Positions 49,557 through 61,199 of a stretch of DNA of 64,000 nt are shown here, piece after piece. The number at the start of each line of letters is the position of its first letter. Positions within the stretch are counted from its first letter, which is position 1. The notes beneath the pieces are model-generated. The model saw only the letters and a list, made by a program, of their open reading frames with translations, searched no databases and was not told the DNA's origin. The stretch lies in the NCBI RefSeq assembly GCF_000165425.1, contig NW_001799399.1, forward strand, positions 261,337 through 325,336, written 5' to 3'. The position numbers were made by a program, and so were the translations under genes. Source of the stretch: Paramecium tetraurelia. Its lineage: Eukaryota; Ciliophora; Oligohymenophorea; Peniculida; Parameciidae.

Positions 49557-51367
49557 TCATTTACTAATTAATGCTTATAGTAAGTTTGTATGTATTTCAG
49601 AAAGAGTGTTTTACATATCATCTTAAAAATAGGGCCTTTTTTGGAAAAATTATTGAAATTTCTATTCTTCATATACTCCAATGATGTATCTGTCATCTTC
49701 AAGATTTTCAACTTTTTATAATTTCGCTTAGAATTTTCCACTCACTTCTTTTACATTTAATTAGATTAGTCTATAATCTGGATTTGGATTTACAATTGGA
49801 AGGTCAAAATATTTCATAAAATGAATTTAAACTAATGATACCATGCATTTAATAAGAAATTAAGATCCTGAAATATCAAATAAAGCTGGTAAAATATGTA
49901 CTATAATAACAAGATCGCCTATGATCATTTATTATTGAATTTTAGTCATTGCTAATTGATTTTCCTTCCAAAATTATACTCGTTTGGATATAAATAGGCC
50001 TCTGTCTATATTGGGTTCTTCGAAGAACTACAAATAGGATAAATATTTAATTTCTGGGATCAGAAAATCACTTGTACAATATGTTAGTAAACTTGTCATT
50101 AAATATTTAGTTGAAATAGTAAGTTACATAAATGATTAATCAATTTCTGTTTCTGTCAGTAATTTTTCTGGATTCTAAGGATATGATATAATAATTACAA
50201 TAAAATCGATTTCCTTGATTTTGCTCAAATAATTATCCACTTTAGCCAATACCATTTTACACCAATCTCTAATTCGTTTCATTAATACTGGATATGATGT
50301 TTTTGAGATAAGAGATTTGCATTCAACTGATCGTTTCATTAGCTTTCTCCATAAGATTTTATTGGGTCTACAGTAGATTTTCCATCTCATTGCAAATCTT
50401 ACAGCATTGAATATATTTTTCAATTTAGATTTTTCAACTTTCTTTTATTCTTGGCATTCTGGTTCCTATAAAACTATAATGTAAGAATACTTTCATGAAA
50501 ATCTTTTATTTGGGTTTTTAGTTTACTCTTTTAGAAACGTAAGGGATGGATTGACTACTACTTCTTTCTGAATCAGTAATTTAAGAGACAGAATTTTAGG
50601 TTTTGTTTTAATTTTTTTTCTTATTTTTGCCTTTTAGGTTTGTGTATTTGTCTTTGGTGTAGGATTTAACCCTATGTGAATGGGGGTTATAGGGATTTTA
50701 ATAGGGATTCATTAAATGTTGTAAGGGATGATAGCCTCTTTAAGGAAGGGATGCTTATAAAAATTATTGTTACGAAATAGGTTAGGGCAACTGTTGATAG
50801 ATGATCTAAGGGGGTTAGACAAATGGTTTTCGTGGGGAGTTCTGGAAAAAGGAATACCGTAGTGAATTGATTTCATGTTTGATTTCATACAATTAGTCAT
50901 ATTGGGGAAGCTTTGGCAATTTAAGATGAAGGTTTTGCACTTGAGTTTTGAGATAATCAAGTTTTTACTTTAGAGCTTGATTTTTATTGATCTTGATTAT
51001 CCATTTATAATGTTACTTCTTGTTGTTCTTTCAAGAGTAGTTTAAGAGTTTGGCTTTATTGATCTAATGCTTATTACATTTGAGCCACTTCTTCATTTAG
51101 TTTATCTTCAGGAAACACAACTACTTTAGGAATCTGAAAAGATTTATCGATTTTATTTTTTTGTCTTATTCCACTTTTTTGACTAGGTTGTTGATTAATG
51201 GGATTTTCAAATGAAGGATTAATGAATTTATCAATTAAGTCGAGTTGAATTTTGGTATCCTCATAATCTTGATATGATTTGTTATTGGATAAAGCTCTCC
51301 TTTCCTTAAAGAACATAATTAAATTAATTTTTATAGAGTGATAAAATTTGTTATTAAACCTGATCAT
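49557..51367 (-). CDS. Hypothetical coiled-coil and Pro/Gln-rich protein
   Basis: 586 residues after removing introns 50992-51016 and 50466-50490. N-terminal charged region, a coiled coil (NKNQALKQKLDYLKTQVQNL), a Pro/Gln-rich linker (PRKPFVQPPQIIYQQLPQPI), then a helical basic segment (MRWKIYCRPNKILWRKLMKR) and a globular C-terminal third (IIGDLVIIVHILPALFDISG, DDRYIIGVYEEQKFQQFF). No known domain is recognised. Splicing restores a continuous frame of the right length. The very first exon is uncertain; a second Met lies 18 codons in. Confidence 0.65.
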
Positions 51368-51441
51368 AGTTACTTTCTACGAACTATTAAATTAACACTA
51401 CATTAATTATATTTGATTACAATTATTATATATTTTATTCA

Positions 51442-52522
51442 ATGTCTGACGATCAACTAAGAGCTTTGATCTAAAAGAATAACCTCAAAATTGAATAACA
51501 CCAAAATAGAATGATGATTAAATTCCCTCAGACTCCTCAAGTTCGAGATTCTCAATAATTAGTAAATTAATATTCCATCTTAGTCCTAAATGTTTATGAA
51601 GTCAAACAATAAAAGCAGCAGTATAGATAGGAGTTATTTCAGTTGTGTTCCAACTAGAAAGTCAACCAAGCAAAGCTTTTTTGTTCCAAAATCTGTCGCC
51701 ACATCATAGTATTTGGATTCATAGGCTTTTCAAGTATACTAACCAGAGGATATTCAAAATACTCATATCTAAGAATATGTGCAATAAATCTAGCACTCTT
51801 AAATGAATATTAGTGATAACATGGATAGCTCACCTATGAATTCATCAATTCTTAATTAATTAAAAAGAGAAAAGGAGATCATCCAACAACAACATCAACT
51901 ATTAATATCATAAATGTCAAGAGAAATTGAAAATAATAAAAGACAATACCAGAAATCTGAATAGTCATTATAACAGTAAATAATTCAATTATAAAATGAA
52001 CTAAATACTTACAAGTAATATCAAACCAGAAGCCTAGATTTAGAAGCAAGTCTATAATAAATTATCATTGAAAATAATGAGTTTAAATCTAAATTACAAG
52101 AACAAAATAAATGGCTCTTTGAATTACAAGAGTAATTCGACTTAGTTCATACCAAAATGATTGAAATCAAACAGAAAATTCAAGACACCAAACATTTTTC
52201 AGCACAATTATCCTAAATTGCCTAATATTTATTGAATAAACAAACACCCCCTTTAGATTTCTTGGTTTTCATGAACAACCAGTCTAAATAATTATAACAT
52301 GAATAACAATAAGAAACTGAATTTAGAAATAGAAAATAGTAAATTAAACAACAGCATTTCCAATCCAATCCATTCCCTATTGCAAAGGAGTCTTTTGCCT
52401 AAATTTATTAATTTTAGATTGAAAACTCTATGGTCCTTAATTAAATAGTCAAAGATTTGAGAAATAACGTCGATCGATACTCATAATAATACATTGCCGA
52501 AGTTGGACTTCATTTAATATGA
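51442..52522 (+). CDS. Coiled-coil protein
   Basis: 352 residues after removing intron 51562-51583. A Ser-rich, probably disordered first third (SNNKSSSIDRSYFSCVPTRK) is followed by a long coiled coil (QLKREKEIIQQQHQLLISQM, LQQQIIQLQNELNTYKQYQT, LVHTKMIEIKQKIQDTKHFS). No named family. Its start is only 74 bases from the divergent coiled-coil gene at 51367, so the two may share regulation. Confidence 0.7.
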
Positions 52523-52639
52523 ATTCTTTATATAACTCGTTTTAATATCGTAAATTAGAAATAGCTATAAATTTTTATTTAGCAAAAATTAGATTAAATT
52601 TAAAATTTTAATTATAAAAGCTTACAAAATTTTATTTCA

Positions 52640-54124
52640 TCATTCTACCAACACCAAACTTCTTTGATAATTTAAATGTTAAAAAGCATTTTGAGTATTG
52701 GGTCCATTTAGACGAGATAATGAATTTAAGGATATTATAGTCTGTTTATTGTTACCTAATTGTGATTTACTAGAGATTTATTCTATTAATGTCTAAGATT
52801 TAAGAGGAATCATTGAAGACAGAGTTTTCTCATCTAAAGGTGCTCTACATAAAGGACATATCTAAATATTGATCAAATGATACTTTGATTTTCTTCATCC
52901 ACAATTACAAGCATTATGAATGGTAAATATGTTTGCAATAAGCCATCTTAACATCATTCTCTAAAGTGAATATTTCTAAACATATTGAACAGTACGATTC
53001 CTATTCACTAATTTCCTCTTAAATTATTTCCTTAGCTTAGGAGTATTTAAGAGTTGGAAGATATAAATTTAGAATGCTTGTTTCAGCATCTTTCTCTACT
53101 TTTTTTTCATTTTAAATCAATTCTAGTTTTTTTTTGTAAAATTTCACACAACAGCAAGCAAAGAGGAGAAAGAATATCACACTAAGTGGAATAAATATCA
53201 TCATCATTATACTTTATAACCCATTATCCTAGTTATTGTTTATAAGAATGTTCACATCATATTAGCTATAGATTTTAAAAGTGAAGTAAGCATCTTATTT
53301 GATTTTAATTTCATCTTATAATGCTTTTGTTAGATTTCTACAATTGTAAATTTAATCATAGTTTAATTAAAGTAGATTCGTTATTAATAGGGAGCCTTCT
53401 TCTATATAGGGCTTTTCTGCATAATATTTTTACTTTAAAGGTATCTGATTTGATAAAATTCTTTAGAATGTTGTTCCTATTGAGGACAAGCTCAAATAAT
53501 ATAATTTATCTGGAGACAATTTCACTTAATCATTAATGTCTATGGCTGCTATACTACAATCATCGCCAAAAGTCCCTTCTAAGCATTCACATATTCCATA
53601 AAAACAACTTCCTCCATTTTTACAATCTCTAATTTAATTATTATAAATACTTTCCACAATTATATAATGATTATAAAATAGCAGACATTAAATATTTTTA
53701 TTGGGATTTTGAGTATGCTCCAACAAACATGTTCTAATTTTCAATTTAATAAATATTAAAATGTTTTTAAAATGCTTAGGATTTTACATTCTTTGTTAAA
53801 GAAATTGATTATATTTAGAACTTTTATTCATAAGCATTTATATCGCTCATACAATTATAACTAAAATAACAAATAATAATACTCTTAAATTGTCTCATAA
53901 TTAGTCAATGTATTATTTTTTGGCTAATCTTCACAAATTATTAAAATTGGAACTTCTCCATCTTTATAAGTAAGGGTAAGCGTAAGCTTTTATTTATCAG
54001 AAACATTCTGAGGGAAAATGTCTTTAATGTCAAAATTTTGTAATCCAGTCACTTCAAAGTATTATTAATCTTTTTTTTAACTTAAACATGCATCCAATAA
54101 GCAAATTAAAATCAAAATAGGCAT
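52640..54124 (-). CDS. Signal peptide-EGF-TM-RING-H2 membrane protein
   Basis: 476 residues after removing introns 53821-53852 and 52862-52883. Order: signal peptide (MPILILICLLDACLSQ), a ~270-residue lumenal part, an EGF-like module (CKNGGSCFYGICECLEGTFG then DDC), a membrane helix (MMMIFIPLSVIFFLLFACCC) and a cytosolic RING-H2 (CSICLEIFTLENDVKMAYC, KHIYHSQCLQLW, CPLCRAPL). This is the layout of Goliath/PA-TM-RING ubiquitin ligases in endosomal membranes, but with an EGF module where a PA domain is usual. All RING ligands are present. The 32-nt intron is inferred from the frame. Confidence 0.8.
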
Positions 54125-54330
54125 TTATAAAAAATTCAATAATTTAAAATACTCAATAATGATAAATTTCAGTAACTTTAAATTAATTCGAAATAAATCT
54201 GCTTAATCAGTTCTCGAATTAACTGAATTTTCATTTTCAGATATTGGAGAACAAAGAAATTATTTAAACTAAAAAATTAAATTCATTTCCTTAAATGTTT
54301 CTTATTAACTTGAACTGTTATTTAGCATAT

Positions 54331-54688
54331 ATGAAATAGGACGAAGAATAGTCGAGAATTTTAACTAAGTAACGACAATAGAATGATATTGCTTTCATAT
54401 AAGTATTGAAAGAATAATTGTTGAATTGCATTGTTTAACAGCTGTACCAAATTGATTTATTAGATTAAAGAACACCTCCTTTTTCAATAATAATTATAAT
54501 ATGATATTTTCAACGAATTTTCAATTAGAATGAATAATAGTAGCTCCAAATAATTTAATTATAGAACAAATAAATAGAATAAATAATTCAATATTCTATA
54601 AAGAAATGTTGATTTTTTTGGTTTTGTAACAAAACGTTTTCATTGGCTGGATAGGAGAAAGCTAGCAAATATTAGTGAGTATTTTTGA
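54331..54688 (+). CDS. Small hypothetical protein with apparent frameshift
   Basis: Reads as 118 residues if one base is removed from the T run 54480-54484. Upstream of the run: KQDEEQSRILTKQRQQ; downstream in the shifted frame: LQYDIFNEFSIRMNNSSSKQ and NVDFFGFVTKRFHWLDRRKL. Both halves look coding and the total length is off by exactly one base. No short intron can explain the change. Either an assembly error or a broken gene. No family recognised. Confidence 0.45.
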
Positions 54689-54754
54689 TTTTAGAGTATT
54701 TGGTTTATTGAATTTGGCTAAGTTATTTAGGCATAACCTAAAAAAAATTAAAAA

Positions 54755-56802
54755 ATGGATTAATAATAGGGTAACTAAATATGAATGAAAATTTAGGTTA
54801 AGAATAGATACTAAATAGTCCATAAAATTTAGAGTTGAATAATAATTAAGAGGGCAGCTAGAAAAATGAGTTTCTGGAGTAAATACTAAAAGCTAAAGTG
54901 AATGAAGATTTGATATAATGCCTGATTATTTAGTTGAATCAAGCAAAAATGCATTGTTCTGAGTTAATCAAAGAAAATGTAGTTTTAGATTATAATCTTA
55001 GAGCAAAAATGAAGAAACACACTTAAAGAATATAATGCAAATAATTGAAAATTCATTAGAAAGAATCAAAACTTCTAAAAATAATTTAGAAAATGATATT
55101 AGCAGTAATTCGGTTTCTTAAGAATCCTATTTTAATCAAGGGACCTCAATATCTAATTAAGACAATTTTTTAACAAATATTAATTATGTTAGTGATTTGA
55201 ACAAATAAATAGCGTTCGTTAGTTAGGCAATCCTGCAGTCTCCTTGTATTATATTCTTAATAGATATTAGAGGAAGAAGAGCAATATGAATTGTAGAGAG
55301 GATCCGAATAATTTAGACACTCTGAATAATATTCAGATTATTATTAAATGCATAATCATTAATAATAATAAAAATAAATACAATAAATCATGAGTTAAGA
55401 GGAAGATCAACAATCTCCTATTTCACATAGGTAAACCTGTATTTAAATTTTTAGAATAAATGAAGAATTGACAGAATCTAAATTAGTAAAGTATAGAGCA
55501 ATCGCAAAATAAATCTACAATTTCAACTTAGAACTCAGAGAATTACAAGTTAAGGTTAAAGAAGACTACAAGTAGATTTTTTCCGATTAAATCTAATAAA
55601 CCGCCTAATATTTTGATACATTAATTGATAAATATTAAGACAAAAAATAAGAATTACAATAAAAAGAAAATTAAGAATTATAATAATTTTATTAAACTGA
55701 ATCAGTAGTTAAAGATGACACCAAACTCAATTAGCTTTTAACTTAATATTTAAATAAGATAAAGGATTATTTTATAAGTGTAAATTTAGAAGTGAAAGGA
55801 GTGAAAGAATAAATATTAAAATTCGTGGAAAATTAATTTCATGCATTTTCTGAGGCTGCTTAAAAGTTACTTCTCTCATAATCTAAAATAACGAGCACAG
55901 AAAAAAATAAACAAATAGAATAGTTAAAAAAGAATCATTAAATAGAAATAAAGTAAAAAGAATAAGAAATAATAGATTTAAATAAAAAATTGAACGAAGC
56001 ATAAGAGTATCTAAACCTTACTGCTTTTAATGATAACAATATCTGCTCAAAGATTACATAAATAAATAGACTTTTAGAATAAACATCCTAAAGTATTAAC
56101 TAAACTACCTAGAAATTGGATTACAATAATCTAGAGGAAATGATATCATAAATCAGACAAATTAATCAAACTTTTACAGGAGAAACCTAAGATGATATCA
56201 AGAATTTGAAAACCGAATTGAATAAAAGAGATGAGAAAATATAATAATTAGAAGCATAAAAATAACAATATGAAAATCAAATAAAAAATAATAATCATTC
56301 GGCTATTTTAGAGAAAAAGATTGAAGATATTTAATCTAAATACAATTAATAATTCAATCAAACCGATCAAATTTACTAGAAAACTACTAAAATAGAAGAA
56401 ATACGAGAAGAATTGCGAGCACTCAATTCTTATATTCAAGGTGAATAAGATAAATTAAAAAATAAGTATGAAGAAGAAAAAAAGAAAGCAATTTAGACTT
56501 GGCTTGAAGGATCTTTTAAATTGTAGGATCGATCTCTCTTATATATACAATTGGGTCTTAAAATATTTCAATAATATTACAATTCTCATAATTAGAATGG
56601 CCAAAAAATAAAATCGTAAACAGATAAACTCATTAAATTTCATGAAAACTACCAAAAGAAAGAATACTTCAAATTAACAGATCTACAATAAATTTAATAA
56701 TTTTATACAAATTAAGAAAAGGAACTTAAGGCATTATTTGATGATTCTTTCAATGAATATAAAAATTTCATAGCTGAAATAACAAAGAGAAGGTATTAAT
56801 GA
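54755..56802 (+). CDS. Long coiled-coil protein
   Basis: 649 residues after removing introns 54771-54796, 54979-55001, 55188-55212 and 55431-55454. From about residue 190 it is almost entirely coiled coil (KQIYNFNLELRELQVKVKED, KKNHQIEIKQKEQEIIDLNK, NLKTELNKRDEKIQQLEAQK). A structural or ciliary role is plausible but not shown. The start at 54755 uses a 26-nt intron; an alternative start at 54781 without that intron gives a nearly identical protein. The next coiled-coil gene starts 54 bases downstream. Confidence 0.75.
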
Positions 56803-56856
56803 AATATTTCATGTTATTAATATTAATAATTTATCTATTTTATTAAATATTATAAA

Positions 56857-58504
56857 ATGATGGATATTGAGATTTCAAAGGAGGATATTTTAAAACCTGT
56901 AACAAACAATTAAGATATTAGGATAATGTTGAATTACGCACACCAATAAAATCAAAATAGCAATAATTAGTGAATCAAACCAAGAAAAATTAAACTTCTC
57001 CATATTAAATGCATCAAATTTAGGAATTTATTTTAATGTGGATGGAATAGATTAAAAAATATAATGATGGTATGTTCGATTTTGATTTAGATCCTGATGT
57101 GATTCTGATGATGCATTAAATGAATGAAGTACTACAGACTAGTGACTAAGCATCAAGTTAAAAATAATTTAATTATACTCCAAAATAATAAAATAATGAT
57201 GAGAGTAGTTTTAATTCCAATTTCAAATAAGACATGCTTTAAAAAATGAATGATCGTGTAATGTGGGTATCAGAGGAAATATAAAATTAAGTGTGCTAAT
57301 CTCCAAAAACAGTTGAACATGGTAAATATTTTAATGAAACTTGTAGTGAAATAACCTAACAAGTAAATAAGAAAGAGCTTGAATTTTAAAGTAACCTAAT
57401 TAGAATTATTTAGATAAAAATGATGATGAGTTTTGTAAAGAGTTTGATTAATGTAAATCCAAATTTTCAGGATCTCCTTTAAATTTATAATCGCACAAAA
57501 AATCTGGTAAATTTGATGACGCGAATATAAATCAAGTACTTTCATTTAGGAAAAAACAGCAAAAGCAAATAAAGGAATTTAAAAATAGTCTGACAGAAAT
57601 GAAGAAAGTTGTTGGATATGAGTTACAAAAAGAAATCACTATATTCAAAGAAGACTTCTTAAGTGAGCATAGCAAATTTAGTAAAAGTTATTCAGAGTTA
57701 TAAGACTAAGTTAACACTTACTAAGAAATGTTTTCCTAATCTACATTAAAGATTCAAAAATTAGAACAAATAATCTAAGACTTAAAACAATAACTTGAGG
57801 CTTAATAATCAGATTCGAATTCAGAATAGTTTATTTTTTAATTGGCAGGTTTCATTCAAAGCGATAAAATCGAAAATAATAACATTGAAGATGCAAAAAC
57901 TAAAATTATGGAGTATATTATGACTTAATCACAATAAGTTCAAGGTTTGACTAAGTAATTATAAATGACTTAGCAGAATAATCAAATCATGATATAGCGT
58001 CTTGAAAATGATAATCAATTAAATAAGAATAGGTTAGGAACAGAAAAGTAGATGTTAGAATTTTAGATCATGACACTCAATAATACGATCTAACAATAAG
58101 ATAGGAATTACTAACAATTAAATTAAGAATTGGAGTAGTTAAGATTATGTGATTAGATGGCTACAAATCAAGAATTAGTTAAAAAAGGTTATATTCAAAT
58201 GAAATAATAACAGCAACTCATTTATATTGCTGCAACAATATTATAATAATTTATTAATTCTACAGTATTTTAATTGAATGTTGCAGAAACTTTATAAGAA
58301 TAAATTAAGCAGTTAAAATTAAATGAAGAAGAAGTCTTGAAATAAATTACAACTTAAAAAGAATTTTAAGAGACTACAATGGATTATTTTAATAATAATT
58401 AAGAAACCATTTAGCATGTAATTTAAATTCTGTGTACAGAATACACAAAAGTGATAAATAATATTATTAATTAAAGAATAGAGTTGTAAAAACAATTATG
58501 TTGA
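56857..58504 (+). CDS. Coiled-coil protein
   Basis: 533 residues after removing introns 56899-56921 and 57391-57413. N-terminal ~130 residues with an acidic short motif (MFDFDLDPDVILMMHQMNEV), then Ser/Gln-rich sequence, then a coiled coil to the end (EMFSQSTLKIQKLEQIIQDL, MQQKMTQQNNQIMIQRLEND-like helices, EEEVLKQITTQKEFQET). Tandem with the coiled-coil gene upstream, but sequence similarity between them is not evident. Ends 35 bases from the converging Gln/His-rich gene. No family name can be given. Confidence 0.72.
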
Positions 58505-58539
58505 ATATTTTTTATTTTATACATTTTTTAAATATAATC

Positions 58540-59760
58540 TCATTATTAGACATTTACAGTCCCTTGATTGTCAGTGGGATTTCTTTGTTACCTATTCCTG
58601 TTATCATGATGTCTATTAGCTCCTCGACTTGGCTAATATTGGGGTTTTTTTGTTCTAGAAATATACACAAAATCTTAACCTACGTTCGATTGTGATGTAT
58701 TCCTCATCTGAGCTATTTTGATCTTAGTGATCATTATTTTAATCATGTTCTTAAACTTCCTTCTTCTCTTACCATTCTTCTCTCTATTGTCTATCTTTAT
58801 TATGATATCTGTTTCCTCTATATTATTTATTGTTATCTCCATTATTGTTATTTCTTCTGTCATTATGATAATTCTTTTTGTATCCTTTTCTTTGATCATC
58901 ATGATGATTGTGTTTATGTCCATCTCTTGGGTGTTGATGATTACGCCTTTAATCATGTTATTACTCTTCTGGTGCCTATTATTATTGTGGAACTTCTTAT
59001 TGAGGATGATTCTATTCCTATTATTATTCATTATGTTAATTTGCAAGCTAATCGATAGGTTAATGAACTTATGAATGATTTTCTTCTTAGAATGTTTTCT
59101 TTGGACTGGCTTTAATCAATACATATTATTCTTATTAAACTGGGTGTTCCTTATGAGTTTCAACTGTTTCTGGTTATTAAGTAGTCTCTTAATGCTACTA
59201 TTAGATTTATTAGGTTGGTTCTTCATGGTGATGGTGGTGGTGATGATGATGAACTTCTTGTTATTATTATTAATGTTTTAACTAATTTAATATTAATTAA
59301 TAAATACTTTCAAACCCTTCCATTATTGATCCTTCTTCTTCTATTGATTATTGACTCTATTTTGAAGCTATTTAGCCAATTCATATAAAGATTAATGATC
59401 TTAAGAGAGCAGTTCTAGGGTGTCTTAATTCTCAGATAGATGTTCCAATATGAGGATGAAGGCTTCTTAGGTGATGATTGAACCACTTTATTCTGCTTCT
59501 TTCTTAGCTTACAACCAATTTGAGACTTAGGCTTCTAATTCTTTAATTCTTTCATTATTCTCATCTTTGTTTTGGATCTTCTAAATTTATTCAGGTTTCA
59601 ATTCTTTTGTTTTTTACAATTCTTCTAAATCAGCAATGTCTTTAAGTTTTTTTTGGAGATTTCTATATTTTTTGGTGAGGAAGTTGAAATAGAAGTCTTT
59701 TTCTTCATTCTTAACTTAATCCCAAATTGTCTTATTCTTTGATTGTTTTCCACCCTTCAT
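58540..59760 (-). CDS. Coiled-coil protein with Gln/His/Asn-rich tail
   Basis: 389 residues after removing introns 59282-59307 and 58655-58679. The first ~160 residues form a coiled coil (KKYRNLQKKLKDIADLEELQ, NNERIKELEAQVSNWLQAKK). The rest is disordered: a Gln run, nine consecutive His (59217-59250 region), then HNHHDDQRKGYKKN, QYRGNRYHNKDRQ and a C-terminal RGANRHHDNRNRQQRN. RG/RGG-like and Asn/His-rich tails are common in RNA-binding or condensate proteins; that is inference. Long open frames on the plus strand over this region are shadows of the repeats. Confidence 0.72.
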
Positions 59761-61199
59761 AAAAAATGTATTTTTTTAAAAATTTAAATAAAAAGTCAAA
59801 TAATAACTAGTAATCAAATTATACTTGATTATTAAGTTAATCAAAGCACTTTTAGTTCATTATAAGTTGAAGTACTTCAAAACAATACTCAAGCACGAAT
59901 CTACAATAAATTGTGAATCCAAAACAAACAATGTGATAATTTAATATTGAATTATTTTATTTGAATTCAAACATTTAAGGAACATCCTCATAAGTGTTAA
60001 TTACTCTATTTACTATTGAATTCTAATTCTCAAACAGGGATTGTCTTTGTGAGTTAAATTCTAATAAAAAATTTAGAAATATTTATTAATGATATAAAAT
60101 AAAATAAACTAGAATGATACATAAAAGAACTATACATTTCATAGTTTTAAATATGGAACTCTAAACAATTCATTTTTAAATCTTCTCATATCAGATCTAT
60201 AAGACCGATAAGGTAATTTGTTGAGCAATTCTACACTCTCAAAAAGTCAATATAATAATAAGATTATGATTATAATTTGAAACTATTTATTTTGAAGAAA
60301 CACTATTCCAAGATTACAGTATCTCATTAAACTAGATTATTAATTATCTATGATTCATATTTAATTGAGACTTTAAGGGATAGCCTTAACTTTATATTGC
60401 AGCAATAAATCCAAAAAATTTCAGTTATGCCAATCGATGAAAAAAGTTCTATAGCTATCAATATATGTTCTAATCAGAGCAGGATTATCTATTCAGATGA
60501 GATATTCTAGAAATAATAATTAGAATTAAATTAAATTAAAAATGTATTATGATGCTTAAAGCTACTTGATATGTTCAAGAATATTTTGAATTGACTAATT
60601 AAATAACTATAAGAGTAGGATTTCAAAGATATTTTCAAAAATAAGAAAAAAAATTTCATAGAAATAATTCTATGAAAATCTAAATCTCATTAAATATTAA
60701 GTCATATAATCCTTATGAATAAGAAGATATATTTTGTGGCATTTGGTTCTGCGTATGTTAGAGCATTTTATCATGTTTAGCAGCTTTATCAGTAAATTAA
60801 GTATAAAGGTTTGAATATATTGAAATAGAGTCAAATCTAATATAGAATAATTCATACTAATTACAAGACTGTTTTCAAAGAGAATTAACATTTCTTATCA
60901 AGAACACAGAACCTTAATCCAGTATTGAAATCAAAATTAGCCTAATTTATTTTCCAAAATGAATTATCCTCTAAATATATTAAGATTTGTTTCCTTCAAA
61001 GAGAGGTATTGATTTGATTATATTCTTGCTTAGTGCAGAAAAAAATACTTTTAAAATCAAAAAATGGATGAATCTGAAACCAAAAATTTACACAGCTTAA
61101 GATTTTCAATGCAATAATTAAATGGAACTAAAATGACTCTAGGTATTTAAGTGAAATCAAATTTGTGGAGAAAAATGAGAATATATTAATTAATATTAT
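59761..61199. other. Long AT-rich intergenic region
   Basis: About 1.4 kb between divergent genes, the longest stretch here without a confident gene. A short patch at 60959-61100 (MNYPLNILRFVSFKE then NTFKIKKWMNLKPKIYTAQD across a possible 28-nt intron) looks coding and may be a lost or missed N-terminal exon of the CDPK downstream, but it runs into TGA with no usable splice. The remainder shows only random frames. Confidence 0.5.

Noticed and set aside
53321-53536. Plus-strand frame of about 71 residues
   Set aside because: Antisense to the lumenal part of the EGF-TM-RING-H2 gene.
57451-57468. An 18-nt GTAAATCC...TTTTCAG segment as an intron in the coiled-coil gene
   Set aside because: Its length is a multiple of three and the unspliced reading is equally plausible, so it was left in the coding region.
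58718-59281. Long hydrophobic plus-strand open frames suggesting a membrane protein
   Set aside because: They are the reverse complement of the Gln/His/Asn-rich gene at 58540-59760; the poly-Leu/Ile/Met content is the shadow of CAA/TAA/CAT repeats. The minus-strand model has good splices and a protein-like N-terminal half.
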